Positions 1 to 6,184 of a DNA stretch of 11,845 nt are shown in pieces (positions within the stretch are counted from its first letter, which is position 1; the number at the start of each line of letters is the position of its first letter). The notes under the pieces are model-generated. The model ran no database searches and was not told where the DNA came from. It saw nothing but the letters and a program-made list of their open reading frames with translations. The stretch spans positions 1-11,845 of the forward strand of contig JADFYX010000052.1 of assembly GCA_015232795.1 (NCBI GenBank), in the 5' to 3' direction. Made by a program: the position numbers and the translations under genes. This DNA comes from Magnetococcales bacterium. Its GTDB lineage: Bacteria; Pseudomonadota; Magnetococcia; Magnetococcales; JADFYX01.

Positions 1-18
1 TATAAAAATGAGGGAATA

Positions 19-420
19 ATGGAAGACTTTTTAACACAATTAAATCTTGATCCAATAGTATATCTAGGGGTGGGTGGTGTGTTGGTTGTGCTGGGGATTT
101 TTAAAATTATCAACAAGGGCATATCCATGATTGTATGGGTTGTGCTTCTGGTTGCAGGGGTATCTATTACCTCATATGGCCTACAAGAAGGTGGAATTAT
201 TCTGCCACCAGAATTTGCCGATAAATTTGAAAAAATAATTGGTCCCGGCAAAGAGATGACCGAGCAGGCCATGAAACAATTTTGTCATGAGATGTTGGCA
301 GAGCAGGTGGGAACCCCTACTTGGTGCGAGGAGATAAAGGCCAAACCCAAATCTGATTGGACCCCAAATGATGCTGTTCAGTATACCAAGATTTGTGTTT
401 TTAAAGAGTCTGGCATCTAA
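19..420 (+). CDS. Small two-helix membrane protein, function unknown
   Basis: This is a complete 133-residue ORF with an ATG start and a GAGGGA ribosome-binding site at 10-15. I do not recognise the family. Two hydrophobic segments are visible, at about residues 12-31 and 36-55, separated by a short basic loop (K29, N32, K33). That suggests a helical hairpin in the inner membrane. The C-terminal half (about 60-133) is soluble, mixed in charge, and carries three cysteines (C89, C103, C126). They are not arranged as CxxC, so no metal site or redox motif can be claimed. Translation signals and composition look like a real gene. The hairpins at 426-546 lie just downstream and could end its transcript. 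Its promoter and any upstream partner are outside the window. The gene is likely real; its role is unknown. Confidence 0.75.
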   Translation: MEDFLTQLNLDPIVYLGVGGVLVVLGIFKIINKGISMIVWVVLLVAGVSITSYGLQEGGIILPPEFADKFEKIIGPGKEMTEQAMKQFCHEMLAEQVGTPTWCEEIKAKPKSDWTPNDAVQYTKICVFKESGI

Positions 421-425
421 ATCAA

Positions 426-473
426 CCTAGATTCGGCAGTTGGCGGTGCGTGGCGACAACAGCCGAATCTAGG
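426..473. repeat. REP-like imperfect palindrome, copy A
   Basis: A perfect 12-bp inverted repeat (426-437 with 462-473) continues inward, past an A-A mismatch, as GTTG/CAAC and, past a second mismatch, as CG/CG. This gives about 18 pairs closed by a loop of about 8 bases. No T-run follows, so it is not a classical intrinsic terminator. The outer flank and stem closely match the hairpin at 497-546, so I treat it as one copy of a small palindromic repeat family rather than a gene-specific structure. Confidence 0.7.
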
Positions 474-496
474 ATTAAGCAGATAAGGTAGCTTTC

Positions 497-549
497 AACC
501 TAGAAACGGCAGATAGGGGTACGTTACTTCAAGCTGTTTCTAGGTTTTT
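497..549 (+). terminator. REP-like palindrome, copy B, with T-run; possible terminator
   Basis: Positions 497-510 pair with 533-546 over 14 positions (13 Watson-Crick, one G-T), with a 22-base loop. On the plus strand the 3' arm runs into five Ts (545-549). It could therefore terminate transcription of the 19-420 gene, although the loop is long for an efficient terminator. It lies just beyond the 3' end of the convergent bacteriohemerythrin gene. It shares its flank and most of its stem with copy A at 426-473. Confidence 0.5.
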
Positions 550-559
550 CTGCTGTATC

Positions 560-964
560 TTAAAGCTGTTTTACAAAGGGAACATATTTAGGATCTTCAT
601 TCTTGATATGGTCTATAAACCAGTCAGATAGATATCTGACCAGTTTTGCCGTGGCGTGGGTGATCAACCCTGTGTGGTCTAGATCTTCGCGAAATTTAGC
701 CAGATCATTTTCAAATTTAGCATGCATAAGCTTATGTGCTGCAAGGTCAGGGTAGCCTCCCTTTTCCATCATCTCTTCCTCTTCCCTAAAGTGGTTACCG
801 ACATAACTCTCTAAAAATTCATGGGCCTCTTTAAGACGGGAATAGGTTACGCTTGTCACTTGGCTGTCTAGTGCTATCTCAAGCCTGTCTATGCGTTCAA
901 TTATGTTTTTATGTTGAGTATCAACATTTTGGATGCCCAACTCAAACTTTGTACTCCACTCCAT
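560..964 (-). CDS. Bacteriohemerythrin (diiron oxygen-binding protein)
   Basis: This is a single-domain hemerythrin of 134 residues, the usual bacterial length. It is a four-helix bundle that binds O2 reversibly at a non-haem diiron centre. The full ligand set is present: H18, H58, E62 (within HFREEEE), H77 and H81 (HKLMH), and H119 with D124 (HIKNED). The N-terminal MEWSTKFELGIQNVDTQH is typical of the family. No signal peptide or membrane segment is seen, so it should be cytoplasmic. Proposed family roles are oxygen delivery or storage and oxygen sensing in microaerophiles; which applies here cannot be seen. The ATG at 962-964 has AAGGA seven bases upstream. An extended -10 element lies at 1038-1046. 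The gene runs in the same direction as the sulfur cluster but appears to have its own promoter. Confidence 0.95.
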   Translation of the reverse strand: MEWSTKFELGIQNVDTQHKNIIERIDRLEIALDSQVTSVTYSRLKEAHEFLESYVGNHFREEEEMMEKGGYPDLAAHKLMHAKFENDLAKFREDLDHTGLITHATAKLVRYLSDWFIDHIKNEDPKYVPFVKQL

Positions 965-1037
965 TTTACTGTCCTTACATATTGTATTGTATTTGGTTAC
1001 ATGATTGTTACATTTGCAGGATATACAAACGATCGGA

Positions 1038-1046
1038 ATTATAACA
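1038..1046 (-). promoter_or_regulatory. Probable extended -10 promoter of the bacteriohemerythrin gene
   Basis: Read on the minus strand, TGT-TATAAT gives a perfect -10 hexamer (1043-1038) preceded by an extended -10 TG. No good -35 is visible at normal spacing, which is tolerable for extended -10 promoters. The start would leave a leader of about 65 nt. The element sits just beyond the end of the TusA-like gene, so bacteriohemerythrin can be expressed independently of the upstream run. Confidence 0.5.
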
Positions 1047-1065
1047 GAAAAAAATGCATAATTTG

Positions 1066-1293
1066 TTAATTTTTTGTTACAAATAGCAAAAAACAGTTGC
1101 CGTCAATTTGGGGTTTACTAACGCTATAGTTTTCATCTTTTAAAGATTGGGGGACATTTTTTAGGGGTTCTCCACCATTTAAACGTACTGTGAGGGTCTG
1201 CCCTTTGGACATCTCTTCCAGTTTAAGTTTGACCCGGACAAAGGTCATGGGGCAGTGTTCCGCAGTAATATCAATAAAAGCATCTGTGTTCAT
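1066..1293 (-). CDS. TusA/SirA-family sulfur-transfer protein
   Basis: This 75-residue protein has the TusA-like layout: a short strand (FIDIT), then a conserved Cys-Pro (C14-P15) at the head of a helix (VRVKLKLEEM), then Gly-containing strands (LTVRLNGGEP) and a hydrophobic C-terminal strand. TusA proteins carry sulfur as a persulfide on this Cys and relay it between cysteine desulfurases, rhodaneses and acceptors. The common motif is CPxP; here it reads CPMT, a variant that also departs from the classical motif. It is the last gene of the sulfur cluster, nine bases after the degenerate E1-like gene. The context supports a role as sulfur relay or carrier in cysteine or cofactor sulfur metabolism. 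It is unlikely to be the tRNA-thiolation TusA itself. Its ribosome-binding site is weak, consistent with translational coupling. Confidence 0.85.
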   Translation of the reverse strand: MNTDAFIDITAEHCPMTFVRVKLKLEEMSKGQTLTVRLNGGEPLKNVPQSLKDENYSVSKPQIDGNCFLLFVTKN

Positions 1294-1302
1294 TGGGTTC
1301 GC

Positions 1303-1989
1303 TCAATTTATTTTTTTTGGATTATGACAACTCGGACAGTTTGGGTCTATATAGGGTCTTTGGCTTAAAAAAGTAGATCTATCTGCGGTAAAACTTAACA
1401 ACAGGGGTGGCAACTTCTTGGGTGGTTCTAGAAGAAAGTTAATTACATGCTGAGCCAGAAGCGTACCTATTACTCCCGGTACCATAGCATCCAGAGGTGT
1501 ATCTATGTTTTTTGCCGATGGTGGAGGAGGGGTTGTCCCTAAACAAAATGGGCAAGGGGCTTGTAACAACCAACCTGTGGAGCCTTGATAACCAGCAGAA
1601 ATAATTGGGGTTCGGGTAAGCTGACATGCAGATGCAAGTTGCTGCTGAATTGATGTGTCATTACTGGCATCTATCACTATCGAGAACAGCTTCACCCAAC
1701 TCTCAACATCTCTTTTAAGTCTGTTTGGAGGAAAAACTACCACCTCTACTGTTGGGTTACGTAAATTAGCCTGACTAGCCAGCTCGGTAGCTCTGCTTTT
1801 TATAGTATCAATAACACCCCATTTACCAATGCCTGCTCCTACCCCGTAGAGAAAAAAAGGCTGGCATATGGAGTTGGTCCCAATAAGGCCCACACTACTT
1901 TCTCCTAATTTTTTTTGCCCAACTCCGCCAATTTGGGGCAAAAGAATCTGCCGGGAATAACGCTCCATCCATGAGGCTTGATTGATCAT
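1303..1989 (-). CDS. Degenerate HesA/MoeB/ThiF-type E1-like protein
   Basis: This 228-residue protein is clearly descended from MoeB/ThiF E1 enzymes, which adenylate the C-terminus of a ubiquitin-like sulfur carrier. It keeps the N-terminal RYSRQILLPQIGG (10-22), the C-terminal region around VPGVIGTLLAQ, and two CxxC pairs (C146/C149 and C218/C221) that bind zinc in the family. The nucleotide-binding site is eroded: GxGGLG is replaced by GTNSIC (37-42), the D-x-D-x-x-E-x-SNLxRQ block after the second strand is missing (only D61 remains), and the DxxDNxxTR loop reads DASNDTSIQ (from D107). I infer loss of adenylation and a scaffold or partner role with the intact E1 at 2996-3700. The start is the ATG four bases after the cysK stop. 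A TTG at 2028 inside cysK would add 13 unsupported residues. Confidence 0.8.
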   Translation of the reverse strand: MINQASWMERYSRQILLPQIGGVGQKKLGESSVGLIGTNSICQPFFLYGVGAGIGKWGVIDTIKSRATELASQANLRNPTVEVVVFPPNRLKRDVESWVKLFSIVIDASNDTSIQQQLASACQLTRTPIISAGYQGSTGWLLQAPCPFCLGTTPPPPSAKNIDTPLDAMVPGVIGTLLAQHVINFLLEPPKKLPPLLLSFTADRSTFLSQRPYIDPNCPSCHNPKKIN

Positions 1990-1993
1990 TTTT

Positions 1994-2914
1994 TTAAAAC
2001 AGCGGTGTGGAGATATATCGCTCTGCAAAATCTGGTAGAATAATCACAAACCTTTTGCCTTTATATTTTGGGTTTTTCGCTAGCTCAAGTGCCGCAGCTA
2101 CTGCTGCTCCTGAGGAGATGCCACAGGTGATTCCCTCTTCTCTAGCTAGTCTTCTTGCTGTCACTACTGCGGCTTGATCGCTAACAGTTATTATTTTGTC
2201 TATTAAATCAACCTGTAAGATAGGAGGAATAAATCCTGCTCCTATTCCCTGAATCATATGGGGGCCAGGCATGTCACCAGAAAGGATAGCTGAATTTATT
2301 GGTTCTACAGCTACAGCAGTGAGGTTTGGCAGCTTTTGCTTAAGCCGTTTTGCCACACCAGTTAAAGTGCCACCAGTACCGACTCCTGCGACAAACAGAT
2401 CCAATTGACCATCGGTATCGGTTAAAATTTCTTCGGCTGTGGTACGCTCATGGATATCCGGGTTGGCTGGATTTGAAAATTGGCTGGGCATAAAGGAGTT
2501 GCTGTTTTGGTTTAAAATTTCTTCTGCTTTATCAATGGCCCCTTTCATTCCTGTTACGGCCGGGGTTAAAACCACCTCTGCACCTAGTAGTTGCAAAAGT
2601 TTGCGTCTCTCCATGGACATGTTGTCCGGCATGGTAAGAGTTAGTTGATAACCTCTTGCAGCACAGACAAAAGCCAGAGAAATACCTGTATTTCCTGACG
2701 TGGCTTCTACAATGTTGGCTCCAGAGGTGATCTTTCCCATTTTTTCTGCTGTCTCGATCATAGCAAGACCAATGCGGTCTTTAACTGAACCCATGGGATT
2801 GAAAGATTCTAGTTTTACCAATAGTTCCACACCATACTGTGCGCCGACTTTATTTAGTCGTACTAGTGGCGTATGACCAATGGTTGCGGTGATATCGCTA
2901 TAAATTTTCCCCAT
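1994..2914 (-). CDS. cysK: Cysteine synthase A (O-acetylserine sulfhydrylase)
   Basis: This PLP enzyme makes L-cysteine from O-acetylserine and sulfide. All hallmarks are present in 306 residues, the usual length: N-terminal IGHTPLVRLN, the PLP lysine K45 in NPMGSVKDR, the substrate loop TSGNTG (72-77), the MPDNMSMERR loop, the phosphate-binding GTGGT, GISSGAA late in the protein, and ERYISTPLF at the C-terminus. It looks complete and active. The ATG has a GGAG ribosome-binding site. It lies 81 bases after the MoeB-like gene and four bases before the degenerate E1-like gene, so it is probably cotranscribed with both. The neighbours suggest that sulfur may come from a carrier-protein or TusA relay as well as free sulfide (inference). 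CysM is the alternative name, but the SMERR loop and C-terminus fit CysK better. Confidence 0.95.
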   Translation of the reverse strand: MGKIYSDITATIGHTPLVRLNKVGAQYGVELLVKLESFNPMGSVKDRIGLAMIETAEKMGKITSGANIVEATSGNTGISLAFVCAARGYQLTLTMPDNMSMERRKLLQLLGAEVVLTPAVTGMKGAIDKAEEILNQNSNSFMPSQFSNPANPDIHERTTAEEILTDTDGQLDLFVAGVGTGGTLTGVAKRLKQKLPNLTAVAVEPINSAILSGDMPGPHMIQGIGAGFIPPILQVDLIDKIITVSDQAAVVTARRLAREEGITCGISSGAAVAAALELAKNPKYKGKRFVIILPDFAERYISTPLF

Positions 2915-2995
2915 TGTATCTCCAGTTTTTTCTTGTCAGTATTTTTTAGGCAAATATCAATCTTAGCAAATTCTTATTTTGGTCTAAAAATTAGT

Positions 2996-3700
2996 TTAGG
3001 TCAAATCTCCACAGCCAGAACAATCTTTTCGTCTTTTTAATGGGGTTGTCCTGCGCCTTTGTCTCTTGGCATCAATTGTTAATAACTGGTTGCTAAGGGG
3101 AGCCCCCTCTAAAAAGAGAATTTTTGTCGCCTCAATAGCCATCAACCAGCCAACCTCCCCAACCAACGGGCCTAGAACCCCATCTGAACGGCAACTTGCC
3201 TCTTGTCCGGCAGGGGGGCCATAAAATATACAGCGTAAACATGCTGAATAACCGGGAATTACAGTCATTAACTGTCCGTTAAAGCCAATAGCAGCACCGT
3301 GAATAAGTGGTATGCCTAATTTTAAGGCTGCGTCATTTGCTGCAAAACGGGTGGTAAAATTGTCTGATCCATCTATTATAAGAGCAGCCCCTTGGGCCTG
3401 GGCGATAATCTCTTTGGCAGATTGCAACCGTTTTATAATAGGTTCAATTATTAAATCCGGCCTCTGCTTGACCATAAATTTTGCCGTCTGCTCTGCTTTT
3501 GCCAAGCCTATATCGTCCATGGTGTAGATAATCTGGCGATGTAGGTTGGAAAGTTCTGTTTGGTCAGGGTCAACAATAACAATCTTGCCAAGGGCTGCCC
3601 CTTTAGGGCTTTTAAGCAATGCCATAACTACACTGCTACCAAGTCCTCCAGCCCCTATTAAAAAGATTGTTTTGGGCAAAACTGTTTTGCTCCTACTCAA
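2996..3700 (-). CDS. MoeB/ThiF/HesA-family E1-like adenylyltransferase
   Basis: The family activates the Gly-Gly tail of a ubiquitin-like sulfur carrier (MoaD, ThiS, CysO type) with ATP. The catalytic core is intact in 234 residues: GAGGLG (16-21), VDPDQTELSNLHRQ (43-56, with the conserved Asp, Asn and Arg), K68, DGSDNFTTR (110-118), zinc pairs C154/C157 and C227/C230, and a conserved Cys (C170) before the GVLGPLVG stretch. It lacks the N-terminal RYsRQ segment of MoeB, so it is slightly short. The start is a TTG overlapping the Rrf2 TGA stop (TTGA). No ATG or GTG is available upstream in frame, and the next ATG falls after the Gly-rich loop. The context favours a cysteine or sulfur-carrier role over molybdopterin or thiamine. 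No carrier gene is visible in the window. Confidence 0.88.
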   Translation of the reverse strand: MSRSKTVLPKTIFLIGAGGLGSSVVMALLKSPKGAALGKIVIVDPDQTELSNLHRQIIYTMDDIGLAKAEQTAKFMVKQRPDLIIEPIIKRLQSAKEIIAQAQGAALIIDGSDNFTTRFAANDAALKLGIPLIHGAAIGFNGQLMTVIPGYSACLRCIFYGPPAGQEASCRSDGVLGPLVGEVGWLMAIEATKILFLEGAPLSNQLLTIDAKRQRRRTTPLKRRKDCSGCGDLT

Positions 3701-4161
3701 ATGGAGTAGGTTATCCGGTTGTAGACCTCACTGGGAACCCCGTTTTTAAAGGCTCTTGTGGTCAAATCTTCCACAGTGATGTTATCCATCATCTCTAATA
3801 TTTGCTCTTGGAATTCTGCCCACAAAGGGCGAATCACCTGCTTACCTATGGGGCCGACGGCCATATCCGGTGGCAGGCCAGACTCATTTTCTTCATCTTC
3901 TACCACCATTACCACACGGGCAATATCTCCCACACTTATTTTGGCCCGTTCTCGGGCTAGTAGATAACCCCCACGTGGCCCCCGTATTCCCTTAAGTATT
4001 CCTGCCTTGACCAGTCTCTGCATAACCTGTTCAAGGTAGCGTTGGGGAACTCCTTGACGACTTGTTACCTCGCGGATTTGTACCGGTTCACCACCAGAAT
4101 TATAAGCAATATCTGTAACTGCCTCTATGGCATACAACAATTTTTTTGAAAATTTTAGCAT
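3697..4161 (-). CDS. Rrf2-family transcriptional regulator without cysteines
   Basis: This 154-residue winged-helix regulator matches the Rrf2 family: MLKFSKKLLYAIEAV at the N-terminus, a helix-turn-helix at about 28-50 (VPQRYLEQVMQRLVKAG) and the wing RGPRGGYLLAR (60-70). IscR and NsrR members carry three Cys ligands for an Fe-S cluster near residues 90-105. This protein has no cysteine at all, so it cannot be an Fe-S sensor of that type. It is therefore closer in principle to CymR, the Rrf2 regulator of cysteine metabolism in Gram-positive bacteria that acts with CysK. That parallel is an inference from context. It overlaps the MoeB-like gene by two bases and lies 46 bases after dut. A strong purine-rich ribosome-binding site (GGGGGAAGAG) precedes the ATG. 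It probably regulates the downstream sulfur genes. Confidence 0.88.
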   Translation of the reverse strand: MLKFSKKLLYAIEAVTDIAYNSGGEPVQIREVTSRQGVPQRYLEQVMQRLVKAGILKGIRGPRGGYLLARERAKISVGDIARVVMVVEDEENESGLPPDMAVGPIGKQVIRPLWAEFQEQILEMMDNITVEDLTTRAFKNGVPSEVYNRITYSI

Positions 4162-4207
4162 TTTATCTACTCTTCCCCCCCTTCATTATTATATTTGAAG
4201 GTAAAAA

Positions 4208-4666
4208 TTAGCTTCCTGTGCTACCAAACCCCCCCTTGCGTTGGGTCTGGTTTAGATCAGTAACTACGTTCCATTGGCATTGGCTCACTTTGGCCAATAA
4301 AAGTTGGGCAACTCTTTCGCCCCGTTTGATTTCATATGGTTCTAAGCCGTGATTGATTAAAATAACCCCCACCTCACCACGATAGTCAGAGTCGATAGTG
4401 CCAGGTGAGTTCAGTACAGTGACCCCTTTTTTAAGAGCTAACCCAGAACGAGGTCGTACCTGACCCTCCCAACCATGGGGAATAGCCATGCTCAACCCTG
4501 TTGGAATAAGCCGTCTTTCACCGGGTTTAAGGGTGATAGTCTCGTCATCGCCAACCGCTGCTCGCAGATCCATACCTGCAGAGCCAGAAGTCTCATATTT
4601 TGGTAGTTCCAGCCCCACGCCATGGGGTAAAATAAGTAGGTTTATTAATGGTGTTTGCTTAGCCAT
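4208..4666 (-). CDS. dut: dUTP diphosphatase (dUTPase)
   Basis: This enzyme hydrolyses dUTP to dUMP and pyrophosphate, keeping uracil out of DNA and supplying dUMP for dTMP synthesis. The 152-residue length is typical of homotrimeric dUTPases. All five family motifs are present in order: AGMDLRAA (30-37), PRSGLA (72-77), the catalytic block GTIDSDYRGEVG (89-100, general-base Asp D92), RVAQLLL, and the C-terminal Gly-rich arm KGGFGSTG that closes over the active site. It overlaps the end of coaBC by eight bases, indicating translational coupling. The coaBC-dut order is common in proteobacteria. There is nothing unusual in the protein. Confidence 0.97.
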   Translation of the reverse strand: MAKQTPLINLLILPHGVGLELPKYETSGSAGMDLRAAVGDDETITLKPGERRLIPTGLSMAIPHGWEGQVRPRSGLALKKGVTVLNSPGTIDSDYRGEVGVILINHGLEPYEIKRGERVAQLLLAKVSQCQWNVVTDLNQTQRKGGFGSTGS

Positions 4667-5882
4667 TTTTTTTCACTGTATTTAATAAAGTTGCAATATT
4701 TTGCATTAATTTTTGGGCTACCATATCTTTGGAGAGCAGGGGCCATGTCTCCTCTTTACCGCTGTTATGAAGAATGGTAACTCTGTTGGTGTCTGTGCCA
4801 AACCCGGAGTCTGCCTCTAAAAGATCGTTAATTACCAAGAGGTCACAATTTTTTCTCGCCATTTTTTCTCGTCCGCGCTCAATGGCGTGGCCTGTTTCAG
4901 CAGCAAAGCCAACTACCACTCGGCCATCTTTTTTTGCGGCAATGGTTGCCAATATGTCTGGGTTGACGGTCAGCTCCATTGTGAGTTGTTGGTTGTCCTG
5001 GCTTTTTTTTATTTTATCGGTCTGTTGGGTCAAAGGGCGGTAGTCACCAACAGCAGCAGTTAAAATTGCCCCTGTGCATCCCTTGTCCCATGCAGTCATG
5101 GATTGATCGTACATCTCTTGGGCCGAGGTGACAGGATGTAGTTCGGCCCCAAGGGGTGGTTCCAAATTGACCGGGCCGTAAACTAAAACCACCTCTGCTC
5201 CTGCATTTAATGCTGCCCTACAGATGCTCCAACCCATTTTGCCAGTGGAGTGGTTGCTGATAAAACGCACCGGGTCTAAAGCTTCGTGGGTGGGGCCAGC
5301 AGTTATTAACAGGCGGTGTCCTTTAAGAATTTTAGGGGTTAAAAGGGCTTGGGCAGCATCTACAATATGCGCAATGGGGGCGAGTCGTCCTTCTCCCTCT
5401 TCGCCACAAGCCAATGAACCACTCTGGGGGTCGATAAACTGCACACCATCTTTTTTTAACTGTGCCACATTGCGTTGGGTTGCAGAGTTTAGCCACATAC
5501 GGCTATTCATAGCTGGTGCGACTAATATGGGTCCACTGTAGGCCAAAATTGTCGTTGTGGCTAAATCATCGGCTAATCCCATGGCCATTTTTGCAATAAT
5601 GTTGGCTGTTGCAGGAGCAATAATAAGTAGATCGCTGTTTTTGGTCTGGTGGATATGGTCCATACCATCAGCTTGTATCGGGGTGAAAAGATCGCTGTTA
5701 ACCCGCGCCCCAGAAAGAGCCTGCAAAGAGAGCTCTGTGATAAATTCTAAAGCCGATTTTGTCGCCAAAACCGCCACGTCTGCACCTTCGCGACGCAGGG
5801 TACGAATGAGGTCGCAAGCCCGATAGGCAGCTATACCACCACTGACAATAAGAGAGATATTTTTTTTTGCCCAAAACTTCAC
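4659..5882 (-). CDS. coaBC: Bifunctional CoaBC (phosphopantothenoylcysteine synthetase/decarboxylase)
   Basis: This enzyme performs two consecutive steps of coenzyme A synthesis: ligation of cysteine to 4'-phosphopantothenate (CoaB) and decarboxylation of the product (CoaC). It has 407 residues, the expected length for the fused form. The N-terminal flavin decarboxylase shows SGGIAAYRA (14-22), catalytic H76, PAMNSRMW (123-130) and active-site C159 in LACGEEGEGR. The C-terminal synthetase shows ITAGPTHE, RFISNHSTGKMG, AAVGDYRP, KIKK and NDL. The start is a GTG with AAGG nine bases upstream. A run of nine A residues lies in codons 6-9. It heads the seven-gene leftward run. Its use of cysteine gives a loose metabolic link to cysK downstream. 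Confidence 0.96.
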   Translation of the reverse strand: MKFWAKKNISLIVSGGIAAYRACDLIRTLRREGADVAVLATKSALEFITELSLQALSGARVNSDLFTPIQADGMDHIHQTKNSDLLIIAPATANIIAKMAMGLADDLATTTILAYSGPILVAPAMNSRMWLNSATQRNVAQLKKDGVQFIDPQSGSLACGEEGEGRLAPIAHIVDAAQALLTPKILKGHRLLITAGPTHEALDPVRFISNHSTGKMGWSICRAALNAGAEVVLVYGPVNLEPPLGAELHPVTSAQEMYDQSMTAWDKGCTGAILTAAVGDYRPLTQQTDKIKKSQDNQQLTMELTVNPDILATIAAKKDGRVVVGFAAETGHAIERGREKMARKNCDLLVINDLLEADSGFGTDTNRVTILHNSGKEETWPLLSKDMVAQKLMQNIATLLNTVKKNG

Positions 5883-6184
5883 AATAAAAAACCTTGAAAC
5901 CCAGGTTCTATAAACATAGTAGAATTTAATTATCCACCATTTTCAGTGTAAGTCAAAGATTTTACGTAACTGGTAGTGTTAAAACGGTTGCTAACTTAAA
6001 AAGGCATGTTTTTTGCGTAAATAATTACGGGTTTATAGCTGTATCATCAATGAAGTAGCAACTACTGTGCTATATGGTTGATGTAGTTAGGGTTTGCTGG
6101 TGTCAAAAGGTAAGCGTTCTATTCTGGATATTTAAATAAATATTTGGATTAATACTGTATCTGTTGCAATAGGATAAAAATATT
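5883..6184. promoter_or_regulatory. Divergent intergenic region between coaBC and the TolC-like gene
   Basis: These 302 AT-rich bases must hold the leftward promoter for coaBC and the rightward promoter for the TolC/MORN pair. I found no strong sigma-70 hexamer pair in either direction. Visible structure includes AACCT...AGGTT (5891-5908), close to coaBC. A nested palindromic stretch lies at 6045-6088: GTAG-CAA-CTAC (6055-6065) flanked by CATCAA (6045-6050) and TTGATG (6078-6083). I see no convincing small ORF or RNA gene. The ribosome-binding site of the rightward gene is AGGA at 6171-6174. Confidence 0.5.

Noticed and set aside
1990..2028. Upstream TTG start for the degenerate E1-like gene
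   Set aside because: It would begin inside cysK and add 13 residues without family similarity. The ATG at 1989 lies just after the cysK stop and immediately before the conserved N-terminal segment.
3697..4161. Calling the Rrf2 protein IscR
   Set aside because: It has none of the three cysteine ligands and no isc genes follow.
4175..4181. Seven-G run (minus strand) in the Rrf2 ribosome-binding site as a phase-variable switch
   Set aside because: It is short and there is no evidence of length variation; it could matter only if strain comparison shows changes.
5860..5868. Nine-base homopolymer at the 5' end of coaBC as a programmed frameshift or phase switch
   Set aside because: coaBC is essential in most bacteria and the frame is intact; the run encodes ordinary lysine codons.
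6075..6140. A 21-codon ORF in the leader of the TolC-like gene
   Set aside because: It has no ribosome-binding site and an ordinary chance length; nothing supports translation.
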